In this document: positions 55,435-64,000 of the stretch, piece by piece
Numbering within the stretch: position 1 is the first letter of the stretch
How the letters are laid out: the number at the start of each line of letters is the position of its first letter
Assembly: GCF_012726295.1 (NCBI RefSeq)
Contig: NZ_JABAOB010000003.1
Location: 744,001-808,000 of the forward strand
Reading direction: 5' to 3'
From: Chitinophaga sp. Ak27
GTDB taxonomy: Bacteria; Bacteroidota; Bacteroidia; Chitinophagales; Chitinophagaceae
DNA length: 64,000 bases
The notes under the pieces: model-generated
Databases searched by the model: none
What the model was told of the DNA's origin: nothing
The model's input: the letters and a program-made list of their open reading frames with translations, nothing else
Made by a program: the position numbers and the translations under genes

Positions 55435-56337
55435 ATGATAAAGTATAACATCGCCTGCCTCGGAGAAATATTGTGGGACATTTTACCGGATAAAGAACTA
55501 CCAGGCGGCGCCCCTATGAATGTGGCATACCACCTGCAACAGCTATCGCAGCAGGTTGCCATGGTGTCCCGCACAGGAACAGATGAGCATGGCCGGCGGC
55601 TCCTGCAGCTCATGGAAAAAATGGGGCTGTCAACTGCCTATGTGCAAACCGACCAGCAGTATGCCACCGGTAAAGTAAACGCCTGGATGGATCCCCACAA
55701 CGACATGCAATACGACATCCTCTATCCCGTAGCCTGGGATTTTATTAGCTGGAATCCCGCACTGTCGGAGCTATTAGAGGAAGAAGGATTACAATACATG
55801 GTGTTCGGCAGCCTCATGACCCGGCACGATGTGTCGAAAGCTACCTTGCTGAAAGCTTTGAAATCGCCCGCTAAAAAGGTACTGGATATCAACCTCCGTG
55901 CGCCTTACTACTCCACCAGCAACCTGGAATGGCTGATGCAGGCATGCGACCTGCTAAAGCTCAATACAGCGGAGCTGGAATTAATCAGCTCCTGGTATGG
56001 CCATTATACCACCCACGAAGCATGTATCCAGGCATTATCGTCCCGCTTTGATATACCGGTGATAGTTGTCACATTGGGGAGTAAAGGCTGTATGGGATAT
56101 ATCGACGGGCAGTTCCACTACCAGGAAGGACAACCTATTACCGTAGCCGATACCATTGGCAGTGGAGATGCTTTCCTGGCGGGATTCCTCGTATGCCAGC
56201 TCCAGCGCCGGAGCCCTGCTTACAGCCTCGCTTTTGCCAATGCCCTCGGCGCCCTGGTGGCTTCCCGCCCCGGCGGTTGCCCGGCCTATGATCCATCGGA
56301 AATTATCACGTTAATGAACGCGCCACAACACAGTTAA
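55435..56337 (+). CDS. PfkB-family fructokinase
   Basis: A 300-residue sugar kinase. PfkB features are IACLGEILWDILPD at the start, the substrate region PGGAPMNVAYHLQQL (near 23-37), VSRTGTDEHGRRLLQLM, and the C-terminal signature DTIGSGDAFLAGFLV (near 239-253) with the catalytic Asp of GDAF. FGS and GGAPMN features fit fructokinases of the BT1757 type. It would phosphorylate imported fructose to fructose 6-phosphate. It starts 10 bp after the permease and 31 bp before susC, so all are in one operon. Confidence 0.85.
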   Translation: MIKYNIACLGEILWDILPDKELPGGAPMNVAYHLQQLSQQVAMVSRTGTDEHGRRLLQLMEKMGLSTAYVQTDQQYATGKVNAWMDPHNDMQYDILYPVAWDFISWNPALSELLEEEGLQYMVFGSLMTRHDVSKATLLKALKSPAKKVLDINLRAPYYSTSNLEWLMQACDLLKLNTAELELISSWYGHYTTHEACIQALSSRFDIPVIVVTLGSKGCMGYIDGQFHYQEGQPITVADTIGSGDAFLAGFLVCQLQRRSPAYSLAFANALGALVASRPGGCPAYDPSEIITLMNAPQHS

Positions 56338-56368
56338 TCATCTGTAATACAAATCCACAAATTCCGTT

Positions 56369-58615
56369 ATGAAAAAATTATTTTACCTGCTACCCTTGCT
56401 GTTGTTTGGCCTATATACACTGGCACAACAAAGAAGCATTACCGGCACTGTTATCAGTAAACAAAATCATACGCCCCTGCCCGGCGTTACGGTGCAATCA
56501 GGCAATCAACACGCCATTACCAACGGCAGCGGACAATTTACCCTGTCGGTCGCTCCCGGCGATGTACTCACCTTTTCCTACATCGGTATGAAACCCCTGT
56601 CGCAAAAAGCCACCACGGGGAATATGCAGGTGGAGATGGAAGACAATGCCACCGACCTGAATCAGATCGTGGTAACGGGTTACCAGACACAAAAGAAAGC
56701 CGACCTTACAGGCGCCGTATCAGTAGTCAATGTCAGTGAAATAAAAGACATCCCATCCGGCAATCCGGTTAAATCACTGCAGGGCCGGGTACCAGGTGTA
56801 TTCATTACCACCAGCGGCGATCCCAATGCCAGCGCCACAGTGAGAATACGCGGCATCGGAACCCTGGGCAACAACGATCCCCTGTACGTGATTGATGGTA
56901 TTCCCACCAAAAGAGGCTTGCAGGAACTTAATCAGAACGATATCGAATCCATACAGGTGTTGAAAGATGCCTCCGCCGCCACTATCTACGGCTCCAGGGC
57001 CGCAAACGGCGTGATCATCGTTACTACAAAGAGAGCAAAGAAAGGATATAGCCGCATCTCCGCAGACATTTCCGCCTCGCTCCAGGACTATACCACCAAG
57101 CTGAAAACACTGAATACAGAAGGCCGTGGCCGTGCCTACTGGCAGGCGGCTGTGAACGACCATGCAGATCCCAACAACAACCAGATTTATCAATACGATT
57201 GGAACGGTGATTACAACAACCCGGTACTCAACAAAGTATTGCTGCCCGAATATATCGATGCCGCCAAAACCATGAAGCCGGCGGATACTTACTGGTACGA
57301 CCAGATCGCGCAAACCTCCCTGCTGCAAACCTACAACGTAGCCATTGCCAATGGCAGCGAAAAAGGGAACTCGTATTTTTCGGTAGGCATGTATAACAAC
57401 AAAGGCATCGTAAAAGCTACTAATCAGCAAAAGCTCAATGCCCGCTTTAACACCGATTATTCTTTCTTCAAAGGACGTTTGAAAATCGGTGAAAACCTGT
57501 CGGCTACCTACACCCGGGATGTATTAATCCCCTCCGGCGATGTACTTTTTGCAGCGCTCGTACAACAACCCGTAGTGCCGGTACATACCGTGTCTGGCGG
57601 CTGGGGTGGTCCCGCACCCGGAATGACCGATCGCCAGAATCCTGTCAGACTTATTGAAGACAACCGCCAAAATAAAAGCAATTTTGTGCGCATCTTCGGC
57701 AATGCCTATGCAGACCTGGAAATTATTCCTAACCTGCATTTCAAAAGCAGCTATGGCATCGACTATAACGGTACTTACCAGCGGGTACTGCGTAAATCCT
57801 ATACCTCCGGATTCTTGTCAGATAATTCCAACTTCTCCCAAACCTCACAGGATTACAATGGAAACTGGGTGTGGCAAAATACTCTGACCTACAACCTGAC
57901 CCTACAGCGGCACCGGTTCGATTTCCTGCTCGGCGCAGAACAGATCAAATACATGGCGCAGAACTTCTATGCCAGCAGGCAGGGCTACGCGTTGGAAAAC
58001 ATCGACTATGCCTACCTGAATGCCGGCTCCTCCAATAAAGATAATGGAGGTATCGGCAGTGGCTATACGTTGTTGTCTTATTTCGGTAAGGTCAACTATG
58101 CCTACGATAATAAATACCTGGCCTCTGTAACGCTGCGCCGCGACGGTTCTTCCCGTTTCGGGAAAGACAACCGCTTCGGTATGTTCCCCGCCGTATCACT
58201 GGGATGGCGTGTGAGCCAGGAAAACTTCCTGAAAGACAATGTCCCCTTTTTATCTGACCTGAAACTGCGTTTCGGCTGGGGCAAAACCGGGAACCAGGAA
58301 ATTGCCAACAATGCTACTTACACGCTGTACTCCGCTATATATGGCATTGACCCCACCTGGGATTTCGATTCCGGCAGCGCATATGACCTGAACGGCGCAG
58401 GCTCAGGACAGCTGCCTTCGGGGTATACGCTCATCCAGCAAGGCAACCCTTCCCTGAAATGGGAAAGCACCACAGAGTCGAATGGAGGAGTTGATTTTGG
58501 ATTATTCAACAACCGGTTAACCGGCTCGGTCGACTATTTCGTGAAAAATACTTCCGATATCCTTATCAGTCCCGCTTACCTGGCAGTAATAGGAGAGGGG
58601 GGACTAAGTTCGTAA
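56369..58615 (+). pseudogene. SusC-like transporter of the fructan PUL, N-terminal part (frameshifted)
   Basis: The frame encodes 748 residues of a SusC: signal peptide (MKKLFYLLPLLLFGLYTLA), carboxypeptidase-like regulatory domain (about 25-95, ISRT-like ITGTVISKQNHTPLPGVTV), NQIVVTGYQTQKK, plug (VRIRGIGTLGNNDPLYVIDG, SIQVLKDASAATIYGSRAAN) and most of the barrel up to DILISPAYLAVIGEGG. It then reads three codons in the wrong frame and stops. One extra G in the G6 tract at 58597-58602 would join it to the downstream frame as GEGGTKFVNGASMQNKG, giving a normal protein of about 1024 residues. All neighbours look intact, so this is a sequencing error, a recent mutation, or slipped-strand switching. 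Confidence 0.85.
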
Positions 58616-59442
58616 ATGGCGCCTCCATGCAAAACAAAGGCCTGGAAGTATTGCTTTCCTATAGCGGTAATATAGCGCCAGGCTTATCGCTCACCGTAAC
58701 AGGCAACGTAGCTACCTACCGCAACAAGGTAACCAAACTGCCGGCAGAAGTACTTACTTCCTATCCCGGCAACGGTCAGGATAAAACCATCCTGGGACGC
58801 TCTATCAACTCTACCTTCGGTTATGTGGCAGATGGACTGTTCCGTTCCCAGAAAGAAGTGGACGACTATGCGAATCAAATCGGGAAGGGCCTGGGCCGTA
58901 TCCGTTATAAAGATCTGAACAACGACGGCGTCATTGATGACAAAGACCGCGACTATATCGGTAAAGGAGACCCTGAATTTACCTACGGTTTAAATGTATC
59001 GCTGGAATACAAACATTTTGATCTGAGCTTCTTCCTGCAGGGTATCCAAGGCTTACAGGTATATAACACCTATAAAACATATACCGACTTCTCCTCACTA
59101 TGGCCAGGTACTAACTGGGGACAACGTACCCTGAGCGCCTGGACGCCACAGCATCCGGATGCCACTATCCCGGCGCTCACGCTGGTAGACCGCAATAACG
59201 AAAACAGGACTTCTACCTATTTCCTGGAACCAGGATCTTACCTGAAATTAAGAAATCTCCAATTGGGATACAGCTTCCAACACTTATTCAGCAAGCGTTT
59301 GCAAACAGCGCGGGTATATATCCAGGGTAGTAACCTGCTCACTTTCAAGAGCCGGAAGTTCACCGCTACAGATCCTGAAAATCCTAATAACGCATATCCT
59401 ATCCCCGTGATAGGCACCATCGGTCTGAACCTGTCATTCTAA
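58603..59442 (+). pseudogene. SusC-like transporter of the fructan PUL, C-terminal part
   Basis: This is the continuation of the preceding frame after the G6 tract; the first in-frame ATG is at 58627. It encodes the last part of the barrel: NKGLEVLLSYSG, SINSTFGYVADGLFRSQKEV, GRIRYKDLNNDGVIDDKDR, GKGDPEFTYGLNVSLEYKHF, LRNLQLGYSF and the terminal Phe (GLNLSF). On its own it cannot form a transporter. It is followed 18 bp later by susD. Confidence 0.85.
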
Positions 59443-59460
59443 CATGCTAACACCGCTATC

Positions 59461-61179
59461 ATGAAGTACACAAGATATATTCTTTTATTGAGCTGCCTGC
59501 TGCTCGGCGCATGCAACAAATTCCTCGACCAGGCGCCCCAGGGCGTTATCTCCGGCGATGACCTGGACACACCACAAAACCTGGAGAAAATGGTGGTCGC
59601 CGCCTACGCATCTTTAGGCAACGATCATTACACCGCTCCCTATTCCAGCATGTGGCCCTACGGTAATATCCGCAGCGGCGATGCCTATAAAGGTGGCGAT
59701 GGCGCCGGCGATATCAGCGACTTCCACTTCTATGAAACATTTTCGCTCAACCGGGTCGACAATGGCTCTTCCGACCTGTTATGGTTTCGTTTATACGTGG
59801 GCATTGGCCGCGTAAACGATGCGCTGGCACGTTTGAATAAAGCTACAGAAAGCGCTTTCCAGCAGAAGACTGTACGCCAGGCAGAAATGCGGTTCCTGAG
59901 AGGACATTACTATTTCCTGTTGAAAGAATTGTTTAAATACGTGCCTTATATCGACGAATATGCGCCTAAGGCAAGCTATGATACGATTTCCAACAGGACG
60001 TATACCAGCGACCAGCTTTGGGCAAAGATCGCAGATGACTTTACTTTCGCCGCCGCCCATCTCCCCGATATACAACCGGAAGCAGGAAGGGCCAATAAGT
60101 TTGCAGCTAAAGCTTACCTGGCCAAAACCTTGTTGTACCAGGCTTATAAGCAGGACGATAACAACAACGTAACCAGCATTGACGCCGCTATGCTGCAACA
60201 GGTAAACAGCCTTTGTGATGAGGTGATCAACGCAGGTAAATACCAGTTGTCAACCGACTACGCCAATAACTTCCTTTCTAAAACAGAAAACGGTCCAGAA
60301 TCGGTATTTGCCATCCAGTATTCAAAAGAGGATGGTACGCCCAAAGGCCGCCTGGATTACGGGCATGCGCTCGATTATCCCATGAACCAGGACTATGGCT
60401 GCTGCGGTTTTCACTCGCCCAGCTACAACCTGGTCAATGCCTTCAAGACCGACAACAGCGGCCTGCCCCTGTTCGATACTTACAACAATGTAAATGTGAG
60501 CAAGGAAAGTGATTTCCTCACCAACACCTTTGATCCGCGTTTAGATCATACAGTGGCCATTCCGGGACATCCGTATAAATACGATCCGGCATTTATTTAT
60601 CAGCGCTCCTGGGCCCGTGCACCGGAAGTATACGGCAGTTATCTCAGCCTGAAAGAAGTGGTATTACCTACCGATCCGTCTTTCCAGAAAGTACCGCCAT
60701 TTATGTCGAGTGCTAAAAACTGGACAATCATCCGCTTTGCCGACGTGTTGTTATTTAAAGCAGAAGCGTTGATAGAGCTGGGGCGCCCGGCAGAAGCCCT
60801 GCCGCTGATAAACCGTATCCGCGAAAGAGCCGGGAACAGCACCACCCTGCTAAAACAGGCCAATGGCAGCTTTACCTCTAATTATAAAATAGGCGTTTAT
60901 CAGCCCGGCGTTAACTGTACCTGGACGCAAGACTTTGCCCGCAAGGCCCTGCGCTGGGAACGCCGGCTGGAATTTGCCATGGAAGGCAGCCGGTTTTTTG
61001 ACCTCGTACGCTGGGGTATTGCAGCCGATTATCTCAATGCTTATTTTGCTGTTGAAAAAACACGCAGCGCGCATTTAAATGATGCAGCTTTTAAGAAAGG
61101 GAGAGATGAATACCTGCCGGTACCCTTAAATCAGATCAATTACAGCAAAGGGCTGTATAAACAAAATACCGGCTGGTAA
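59461..61179 (+). CDS. SusD/RagB-like fructan-binding lipoprotein
   Basis: A 572-residue lipoprotein, lipobox ending at Cys18 (LLLGAC). SusD features: RQAEMRFLRGHYYFLLKELF near 140-160, LLFKAEALIELGRPAEAL, LINRIRERAGN and RKALRWERRLEFAMEGSRFF near 430-515, ending in NTGW. It partners with the frameshifted SusC. The substrate (fructan) is inferred from GH32, fructokinase and the fructose-type sensor. A Cys pair (DYGCCGF near 310) is unusual for the family. Confidence 0.88.
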   Translation: MKYTRYILLLSCLLLGACNKFLDQAPQGVISGDDLDTPQNLEKMVVAAYASLGNDHYTAPYSSMWPYGNIRSGDAYKGGDGAGDISDFHFYETFSLNRVDNGSSDLLWFRLYVGIGRVNDALARLNKATESAFQQKTVRQAEMRFLRGHYYFLLKELFKYVPYIDEYAPKASYDTISNRTYTSDQLWAKIADDFTFAAAHLPDIQPEAGRANKFAAKAYLAKTLLYQAYKQDDNNNVTSIDAAMLQQVNSLCDEVINAGKYQLSTDYANNFLSKTENGPESVFAIQYSKEDGTPKGRLDYGHALDYPMNQDYGCCGFHSPSYNLVNAFKTDNSGLPLFDTYNNVNVSKESDFLTNTFDPRLDHTVAIPGHPYKYDPAFIYQRSWARAPEVYGSYLSLKEVVLPTDPSFQKVPPFMSSAKNWTIIRFADVLLFKAEALIELGRPAEALPLINRIRERAGNSTTLLKQANGSFTSNYKIGVYQPGVNCTWTQDFARKALRWERRLEFAMEGSRFFDLVRWGIAADYLNAYFAVEKTRSAHLNDAAFKKGRDEYLPVPLNQINYSKGLYKQNTGW

Positions 61180-61217
61180 TCAATAAAAACCGATTTCATT
61201 TATATATTCATCTTATT

Positions 61218-62717
61218 ATGAAAAGAATACTATTTCCACTACTGTTGGCAGCACTATTGCCCGGGCTACTCCAGGCCCAGGAAAGCACGATACCCACGCC
61301 ACAATGGCGTCCCGTATATCATTTTACACCTGCTAAAAACTGGACCAACGATCCCAATGGATTAATTTACCTGGATGGCGCATATCACTTGTACTATCAG
61401 CATAATCCATTCGAGAATAAATGGGGGCATATGAGCTGGGGACATGCTACCAGCACCGACCTGGTGAATTGGAAACACTTACCGGTAGCCATCCCGGAAG
61501 TTGAAACCAAGGATACAACTACCTGGATATTTTCCGGATCGGCGGTATTGGATCAGCACAACAGCAGCGGCTTTGGCAAGAACGGTAAAGCGCCCATAGT
61601 AGCCATTTACACTGCCGATCAGCCCAAGCAGCAGAAAGAATCGCAGTTTATTGCTTACAGTAATGACGGAGGGCTCACCTATACGAACTACGCCAACAAC
61701 CCGGTGGTAGATATCCATAAGAAGGATTTCCGTGATCCCAGCGTAATCTGGCTGGAAGACCAGCATAAATGGCTGATGACGGTGGCTGTACCTGCCGAAC
61801 ATAAAGTACAGTTTTACGGTTCGGTCAACCTGAAAGATTGGGAGCTGCTGAGTGAATTTGGTCCACAGGGCGATGCCCGCAAGATCTGGGAATGCCCCTC
61901 ACTCACACCCCTATACGTAGATGGCAACCCCGCTAAAAAGAAATGGCTGCTGATGATTTCATCCGGCAACCAGGATGCTGCTACAGGCATGCAATATTTT
62001 ACCGGTGATTTCGATGGTAAAACCTTTACCAACGATCATACTCCCGAAACGCAGCTCTTTGTAGACTATGGCAAGACATTTTATGCCGCTATTCCCTACA
62101 ATCATCTGCCTGCTAACCACCAGATGATGATAGGATGGCTGATGCCTTTCGAAACGGCTACCTGGCCGTGGCGGGGACAAATGTCTATCCCCCGCGACTT
62201 GCAGCTAAAAACTACGTCGGCGGGCATACGTTTATTTCAACAACCGGCCACAGTATTGAATGGCTACCTGGAAAAATTGCCAGCAACTAAAAAATGGCAG
62301 CAGCGCAATGTTTCGTTGAACAGTAAAGTATTGCCCATTAACAATAGCCGGCAGTTTAATACCAATGCCAACTGGATAGATGCTACATTTACCCCGGGCA
62401 CAGCCAGCGACTTTGGTGTAAAAGTAGCGCAACATAGTAATGGCAGTGGGGTAGTAGTGGGCTATAATGTACAGCGCCAGGAAATATATATCAATGATGG
62501 CAAAGATACCCAACATATGCCGGTACAGCCGGTCAATGGAAAAATTCGCCTGCAGGTATTACTGGATAAATCTTCGCTGGAAGTATTTGTAAATGATGGC
62601 GAAAAGGTGATGACTACACTGATATTTCCCGCCAAAGATGCTACCGGATGTGCAGTATTTGCAGAAAATGGGGGAGTACAGCTGAATACCCTGAAAGTAT
62701 GGAATATGGATAAATAA
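61218..62717 (+). CDS. GH32 fructan hydrolase (levanase/inulinase/fructosidase type)
   Basis: A 499-residue exported enzyme with a signal peptide ending near LQAQ (21). GH32 catalytic residues are all present: nucleophile Asp45 in WTNDPNG, transition-state Asp173 in FRDPS and acid/base Glu225 in WECPS. The five-bladed propeller is followed by the C-terminal beta-sandwich (about 345-499: LQVLLDKSSLEVFVNDGEKV). The WGHMSWGHATSTDLVNW stretch is typical of exo-acting fructan beta-fructosidases. It releases fructose from levan, inulin or sucrose. It is the last gene of the operon (38 bp after susD, terminator right behind). Confidence 0.92.
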   Translation: MKRILFPLLLAALLPGLLQAQESTIPTPQWRPVYHFTPAKNWTNDPNGLIYLDGAYHLYYQHNPFENKWGHMSWGHATSTDLVNWKHLPVAIPEVETKDTTTWIFSGSAVLDQHNSSGFGKNGKAPIVAIYTADQPKQQKESQFIAYSNDGGLTYTNYANNPVVDIHKKDFRDPSVIWLEDQHKWLMTVAVPAEHKVQFYGSVNLKDWELLSEFGPQGDARKIWECPSLTPLYVDGNPAKKKWLLMISSGNQDAATGMQYFTGDFDGKTFTNDHTPETQLFVDYGKTFYAAIPYNHLPANHQMMIGWLMPFETATWPWRGQMSIPRDLQLKTTSAGIRLFQQPATVLNGYLEKLPATKKWQQRNVSLNSKVLPINNSRQFNTNANWIDATFTPGTASDFGVKVAQHSNGSGVVVGYNVQRQEIYINDGKDTQHMPVQPVNGKIRLQVLLDKSSLEVFVNDGEKVMTTLIFPAKDATGCAVFAENGGVQLNTLKVWNMDK

Positions 62718-62737
62718 AGAGAGAAGAGGATCAACAC

Positions 62738-62765
62738 GGGGCGTTGCTGATGCGGGCAGCGCCCC
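62738..62765 (+). terminator. Terminator of the fructan operon
   Basis: A 10-bp GC-rich stem with one T-G pair (62738-62747 with 62756-62765), 8-nt loop, followed by a run of seven T residues. It lies 20 bp after the GH32 stop codon. Confidence 0.92.
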
Positions 62766-62887
62766 ATATTTTTTTATAGCAATTCGCTGCCGGATAAATT
62801 TGCTGCATGCAGTATTCGCTTAATTCCCCGAAATCATCCTATCTTGCTGTAGGTTAACCGGGTGCTGTTTTCATAAAGGAACAAAAG

Positions 62888-63262
62888 ATGAAGGAACGAA
62901 TTTATAAGTTCGGAAATATAGCCATTGCCATTGTTTGGATTGTAAACGGGCTGTTTTGTAAGTTATTAAATGGTGTAACCCGCCACGAGCTAATAGTAGC
63001 ACGGATCCTGGGCCCAACATATGCTTCGCCTCTTACCCGTATGATTGGCTTCCTGGAAGTGTTAATGGCGGTGTGGGTATTATCGGGAATCAAGCCGCGA
63101 TGGTGTACCTTGTCGCAAATGGTGTTGGTAGGTGCCATGAACATCCTCGAATTTTTTTTGGCGGGAGATCTCCTGCTTTTTGGCCCGCTGAACATCGTTA
63201 TCGCAGCAATATTTATTATCTTACTGTATATACACGGCTATAGGCTGTCTGTAGAAAAATAA
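62888..63262 (+). CDS. DoxX-like membrane protein
   Basis: A 124-residue protein with four predicted membrane helices. The N-terminus (IAIAIVWIVNGLFCKLLNG), the middle (ARILGPTYASPLTRMIGFLEVLMAVWVLSG) and the C-terminal helices fit the DoxX-like family (PF13781). The function of this family is not established. It starts 122 bp after the fructan terminator and lies 7 bp before the DUF2071 gene; in many bacteria DoxX-like and DUF2071 genes are adjacent, which supports the call. Confidence 0.8.
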   Translation: MKERIYKFGNIAIAIVWIVNGLFCKLLNGVTRHELIVARILGPTYASPLTRMIGFLEVLMAVWVLSGIKPRWCTLSQMVLVGAMNILEFFLAGDLLLFGPLNIVIAAIFIILLYIHGYRLSVEK

Positions 63263-63269
63263 GCTGGTT

Positions 63270-64000
63270 ATGTGGTCCCTTCTCAAGAATCATCCTTTTG
63301 CAGTACAGGCTTTTTTTGAAAATTCATTGGTACTCACCTATGCGCTTCCGGCAGAAGCACTGCAGCCGCTTGTTCCCGCCCCGCTTGAATTGGAGCGGTT
63401 TCAGGATAAATGGGCCTTTGTGGCATTGGCACTGGTGAAAACAAAAGGGCTACGGCCCAAAGGATTTCCGGCTTTTATGGGCAATGATTTTATTTTAGCC
63501 GGCTACCGGGTTTTTGTAAGGTATACTACCAGCCAGGGGAAAAGGCTAAGGGGATTGTTTATCTTGAAGTCGGAAACGAATAAGAAGAAAATGCAGTACC
63601 TGGGAAACTTGTTTACACACTACCATTACACCACTACCGATATGAAGATGATAACCGGCAATGAACTACTGGAGGTTACATCGGCACAGTCAGGTATACA
63701 CATATCGGTCGATACTACGCAACCCGATACCGCGTTGCCAGCCACTTCGCCGTTCGACAGCTGGAAGGAGGCCCGGCGATTTGCAGGCCCACTGCCGTTT
63801 ACATTTACCTGCGAACCCGGATCTGATAAGGTATTGATCATTGAAGGGGTAAGAGAACATTGGACGCCGCAGCCAGTGAAAGTTAATCATGCGGAAGTCG
63901 GTTTTCTGCGTGAGCCGGCTTTCCGGGAGGCGCGGCTGGCCAATGCTTTTCTCATCCAGGAAGTACCCTACTGTTGGAAGAAAGGAAAAACAGATGTATG
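63270..64000 (+). CDS. DUF2071 (YqjF-like) protein, 3' end beyond window
   Basis: Starts at ATG 63270 (MWSLLKNHPFAVQAFFENSL) and stays open to the right edge, about 243 codons. The pattern fits DUF2071/YqjF proteins, which have an acetoacetate decarboxylase-like fold: TYALPAEALQPLVP near 23-36, FPAFMGNDFILAGYRVFVRY near 69-88, and RRFAGPLPFTFTCEPGSDKV near 170-190. The family length is about 230-250 residues, so only the last few codons are missing. It overlaps nothing and is probably translated with the DoxX-like gene. Function unknown. Confidence 0.75.
   Translation, partial: MWSLLKNHPFAVQAFFENSLVLTYALPAEALQPLVPAPLELERFQDKWAFVALALVKTKGLRPKGFPAFMGNDFILAGYRVFVRYTTSQGKRLRGLFILKSETNKKKMQYLGNLFTHYHYTTTDMKMITGNELLEVTSAQSGIHISVDTTQPDTALPATSPFDSWKEARRFAGPLPFTFTCEPGSDKVLIIEGVREHWTPQPVKVNHAEVGFLREPAFREARLANAFLIQEVPYCWKKGKTDV

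Overview
The window looks like a chromosomal segment of a Chitinophaga-like member of the Bacteroidota. The pointers are three SusC/SusD pairs, a type IX secretion (T9SS) sorting tail, a one-piece hybrid two-component regulator, a triple-tyrosine regulator, a VgrG/Rhs effector module of the kind used by Bacteroidota type VI secretion, and -7 promoter elements close to TAnnTTTG. There is one tRNA gene (Asp), no rRNA and no CRISPR array. The genus is an inference from gene content.

Layout. 1-2.8 kb: end of one gene, then an 873-residue protein with an EssD/NUC-like RGH segment, possibly cargo of a contractile injection system. 2.9-12.7 kb (minus): a probable six-gene run made of a TonB-dependent receptor, HmuT, HmuU, HmuV, a small exported protein and a 1424-residue T9SS-secreted beta-propeller protein. 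13.4-31.4 kb: a polysaccharide utilisation locus (PUL) with a GH43-like lipoprotein and a GH71/GH99-like enzyme on the plus strand, convergent with an operon of a second GH71/GH99-like enzyme and two tandem SusC/SusD pairs; a TPR histidine kinase lies behind it. 31.6-33.8 kb: two transporters. 34.1-42.2 kb (minus): VgrG, a TPR protein, a DUF3592 protein, an Rhs protein ending in a barnase/RNase Sa-like RNase, and a barstar-like immunity protein. 42.2-45.2 kb: a decayed zone beside tRNA-Asp holding a GH127 remnant abutting an IS3 transposase fragment, and frameshifted small genes. 45.3-50.0 kb: rhomboid protease, triple-tyrosine regulator, KTSC protein. 49.8-62.7 kb: a fructan PUL with a ROK regulator, a hybrid regulator with a periplasmic sugar-binding sensor, a sugar permease, fructokinase, SusC (frameshifted at a G6 tract), SusD and GH32. 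The end has a DoxX-like protein and an incomplete DUF2071 gene.

The most notable signal is regulatory. All three transcription units of the first PUL carry the same promoter architecture: 10-bp direct repeats of CAGGATAG, with the last repeat exactly 20 bp from a TA-starting -7 element (13262-13306, 15244-15288, and 29192-29256 on minus). This ties the GH43-like lipoprotein and both GH71/GH99-like enzymes into one regulon with the SusC/D operon. The second highlight is the Rhs-RNase/barstar pair. The third is the SusC frameshift in an otherwise intact fructan locus.
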